A DNA stretch of 7,385 nt from assembly GCA_030672805.1 (NCBI GenBank), contig DAOVFR010000118.1, forward strand, positions 1 through 7,385. Direction: 5' to 3'. Position 1 is the stretch's first letter; every line of letters starts with the position of its first letter. The position numbers were made by a program, and so were the translations under genes. The stretch comes from Candidatus Krumholzibacteriota bacterium. GTDB lineage: Bacteria; Krumholzibacteriota; Krumholzibacteriia; Krumholzibacteriales; Krumholzibacteriaceae. Below the pieces are notes generated by a model. The model was not told where the DNA came from. It saw nothing but the letters and a program-made list of their open reading frames with translations, and searched no databases. This document shows positions 6,181-7,385 of this stretch, piece after piece.

Positions 6181-6248
6181 TGCGTAGGCTTGCGTATTGC
6201 CTGAACGTGATTCGCCGGCGCCCCCGTGCTTATCCCGAAAGACAAAAG

Positions 6249-7049
6249 ATGAAGATCACCAGCCCCTCCAACCCCAGGATAAAATCTATAATAAGACTCG
6301 GGAGGAAGAGCGAGAGGATCAGCACCGGTCTCATGCCTGTCGAGGGCGTCCGGGAGATTTCGAGGGCCGCAGACGCGGGTGTCGCGATCCGTGAGGTGTA
6401 TTTTTGCCCCGATATCGCAGATGGCGAGCAGGAAGGAAGGCTGCTCGACCGCCTCGCCGCAGCGGGCGCGCAGATGACAGAGGTCTCCGGTGTGGTCTTC
6501 GGAAAGATCGCCTACAGGGAGAGCGTCGGCGGAATCCTCGCAGTCGCCGAGCGGCGGGAGTATCCGCTCGAAGATCTGCCGATAGGCGCCAATCCGCTGC
6601 TGCTCGTCGTCGACCATCTCGAGAAGCCGGGAAACCTCGGCGCCATATTCCGGTCGGCTGACGGAGCGGGCGCCACCGGAGTGATCGTCAGCGATCCGTC
6701 CGCCGAGATCTCTAATCCGAACGTGATCCGCGCGAGCCTCGGAACGGTATTCGCCGTCCCGAAGGCGGTCGCCCCCGCGGCGGACGCCATACCGTGGCTG
6801 AAGGGGAACGGGATAGCAATCATGGCAACCACCCCGGACGCAAAAACACCCTGGAACGAAGCCGACCTCGCATCGCCCTCGGCGATCGTGCTCGGAAGCG
6901 AGGACAGGGGGCTTGGCGATGAGTGGTTGAAAGCGGCCGACGTCCGGGTTATAATCCCCATGAGGGGCGCGGCCGATTCGCTCAACGTTTCGGCGGCGGC
7001 CGCGATACTGCTCTACGAAGCTCTCAGACAGAGGCTCCAGTCCGGTTGA
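6249..7049 (+). CDS. SpoU/TrmH-family RNA 2'-O-ribose methyltransferase
   Basis: This 266-residue protein uses S-adenosylmethionine to methylate a ribose 2'-OH in rRNA or tRNA; the exact target cannot be told from sequence. Residues 1 to about 100 are the substrate-binding domain (ITSPSNPRIKSIIRL, then MPVEGVREI, then ESVGGILAV). The catalytic trefoil-knot domain shows motif 1 DHLEKPGNLGAIFRSADG (122-139, with N129 and predicted catalytic R135), motif 2 IVLGSEDRGLG (213-223), and motif 3 IIPMRGAADSLNVSAAAA (235-252, with N246). The length fits the family. ATG 6249 is chosen because family members begin at this ITSxxNPxIK block; a GTG at 6207 in the same frame would add 14 atypical residues. 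The Shine-Dalgarno sequence is weak (GAAAG region). A stem-loop overlaps its stop codon. Confidence 0.93.
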   Translation: MKITSPSNPRIKSIIRLGRKSERISTGLMPVEGVREISRAADAGVAIREVYFCPDIADGEQEGRLLDRLAAAGAQMTEVSGVVFGKIAYRESVGGILAVAERREYPLEDLPIGANPLLLVVDHLEKPGNLGAIFRSADGAGATGVIVSDPSAEISNPNVIRASLGTVFAVPKAVAPAADAIPWLKGNGIAIMATTPDAKTPWNEADLASPSAIVLGSEDRGLGDEWLKAADVRVIIPMRGAADSLNVSAAAAILLYEALRQRLQSG

Positions 7050-7067
7050 CGTAGCGTTCCGGGCTGG
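7037..7067 (+). other. Stem-loop spanning the methyltransferase stop codon
   Basis: CCAGTCCGG (7037-7045) pairs with CCGGGCTGG (7059-7067) over nine positions, one of them a G-U pair, around a 13-base loop that contains most of the stop codon. No T-run follows, so it is not an ordinary terminator. It lies 29 bases before the next ATG. Possible roles are mRNA protection or partial uncoupling of the two genes. Confidence 0.35.
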
Positions 7068-7096
7068 TCGAAGCGGCATTCCAGGAAGGAAACCTC

Positions 7097-7385
7097 ATGT
7101 CCATAGATATCATACTATCAAGAAGAAGCATACGCAGATACACCGATGAGCGCGTAAGCGACGCGGATATGGTCAGGCTTCTCGAAGCGGGCATGGCGGC
7201 GCCTTCGTCCCGGAACCTGAAACCTTGGCACTGCATCATGGTAGAGAACCGGGAGACTCTCGACAGACTGGCTGACGCGCACCCGCACGGAAAGATGCTC
7301 GCCGGGGCGGCGGCTGCGATCGCCGTCTGCGGTGATACGGAAATCTCGCCCGACTACTGGGTGCAGGACTGCTCCGCGGTAACCG
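7097..7385 (+). CDS. Nitroreductase-family FMN flavoprotein, N-terminal part (cut by window)
   Basis: The first 96 codons are present and the frame is open to the window edge. AGGAAGGA (7083-7090), 6 bases before the ATG, is the strongest Shine-Dalgarno sequence in the right block. Conserved family features are SRRSIRRYTDERV (8-20, FMN phosphate contacts), AGMAAPSSRNLKPWH (31-45, flavin-binding loop), the AAAAIAVCGD strand (71-80), and YWVQDCSAVT (87-96), the start of the helix that normally continues into ENxLLAA. Members are NAD(P)H-dependent, FMN-bound homodimers that reduce nitro, quinone or enone compounds; the physiological substrate is unknown. It follows the methyltransferase by 47 bases and may share its transcript, though the intervening stem-loop could uncouple them. 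Confidence 0.92.
   Translation, partial: MSIDIILSRRSIRRYTDERVSDADMVRLLEAGMAAPSSRNLKPWHCIMVENRETLDRLADAHPHGKMLAGAAAAIAVCGDTEISPDYWVQDCSAVT

Noticed and set aside
5447..6187. Plus-strand frame of 246 codons
   Set aside because: It is an out-of-frame shadow of the PorV-like gene with an Arg/His-rich, low-complexity product.
6207..6248. GTG start adding 14 residues to the methyltransferase
   Set aside because: The added residues (Arg- and Pro-rich) do not fit the family, which starts at the ITSxxNPxIK block used with ATG 6249.
6150..7079. Minus-strand frame of 309 codons
   Set aside because: It is longer than the gene opposite, but that gene has all three SpoU motifs. This is a mirror frame in GC-rich coding DNA.

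Overview
The window carries two gene blocks that point away from each other across a gap of about 750 bases. The protein set fits an uncultured bacterium of the FCB superphylum, such as the Krumholzibacteriota/Eisenbacteria/Latescibacteria/Zixibacteria type. It includes a PorV/PorQ-like outer-membrane barrel, a FnIII protein with a FlgD/Por-type C-terminal domain (a type IX secretion hallmark), and several exported carbohydrate-type proteins. The phylum is inferred from gene content only.

Left block (1-3600, minus strand). Three exported proteins lie here. Furthest downstream is a right-handed parallel beta-helix protein whose 3' end is cut by the window edge (1-1469). It has a strong sigma70-like promoter and a leader of about 105 nt holding a perfect 9-bp inverted repeat. 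Upstream of it is a coupled pair: an SGNH-type hydrolase (2773-3513) and a second SGNH-like protein with an HTSHGS motif (1899-2780). Their stop and start codons overlap in ATGAATAG. The pair has its own promoter with the same CTTGACT -35 block. The likely theme is surface or extracellular polysaccharide binding and tailoring, for example ester removal, but no substrate can be read from the sequence.

Middle (3514-4259). No convincing gene is seen. The gap holds the minus-strand promoter, a GC-rich cluster of four short hairpins (3698-3795), an AT-rich stretch (about 3950-4020), and a doubtful 62-codon ORF whose stop overlaps the next start codon (ATGA).

Right block (4260-7385, plus strand). 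A secreted two-FnIII protein with a type IX-like C-terminal domain is followed 21 bases later by a PorV/PorQ-family outer-membrane barrel, probably one operon and possibly cargo plus export/attachment partner. After a 117-base gap with a stem-loop come two housekeeping-type genes: a SpoU/TrmH-family RNA 2'-O-ribose methyltransferase and the 5' part of a nitroreductase-family flavoprotein that runs off the window. By eye this block is richer in GC, especially the methyltransferase, than the left block.

No tRNA, rRNA, CRISPR array, transposase or insertion sequence was found.
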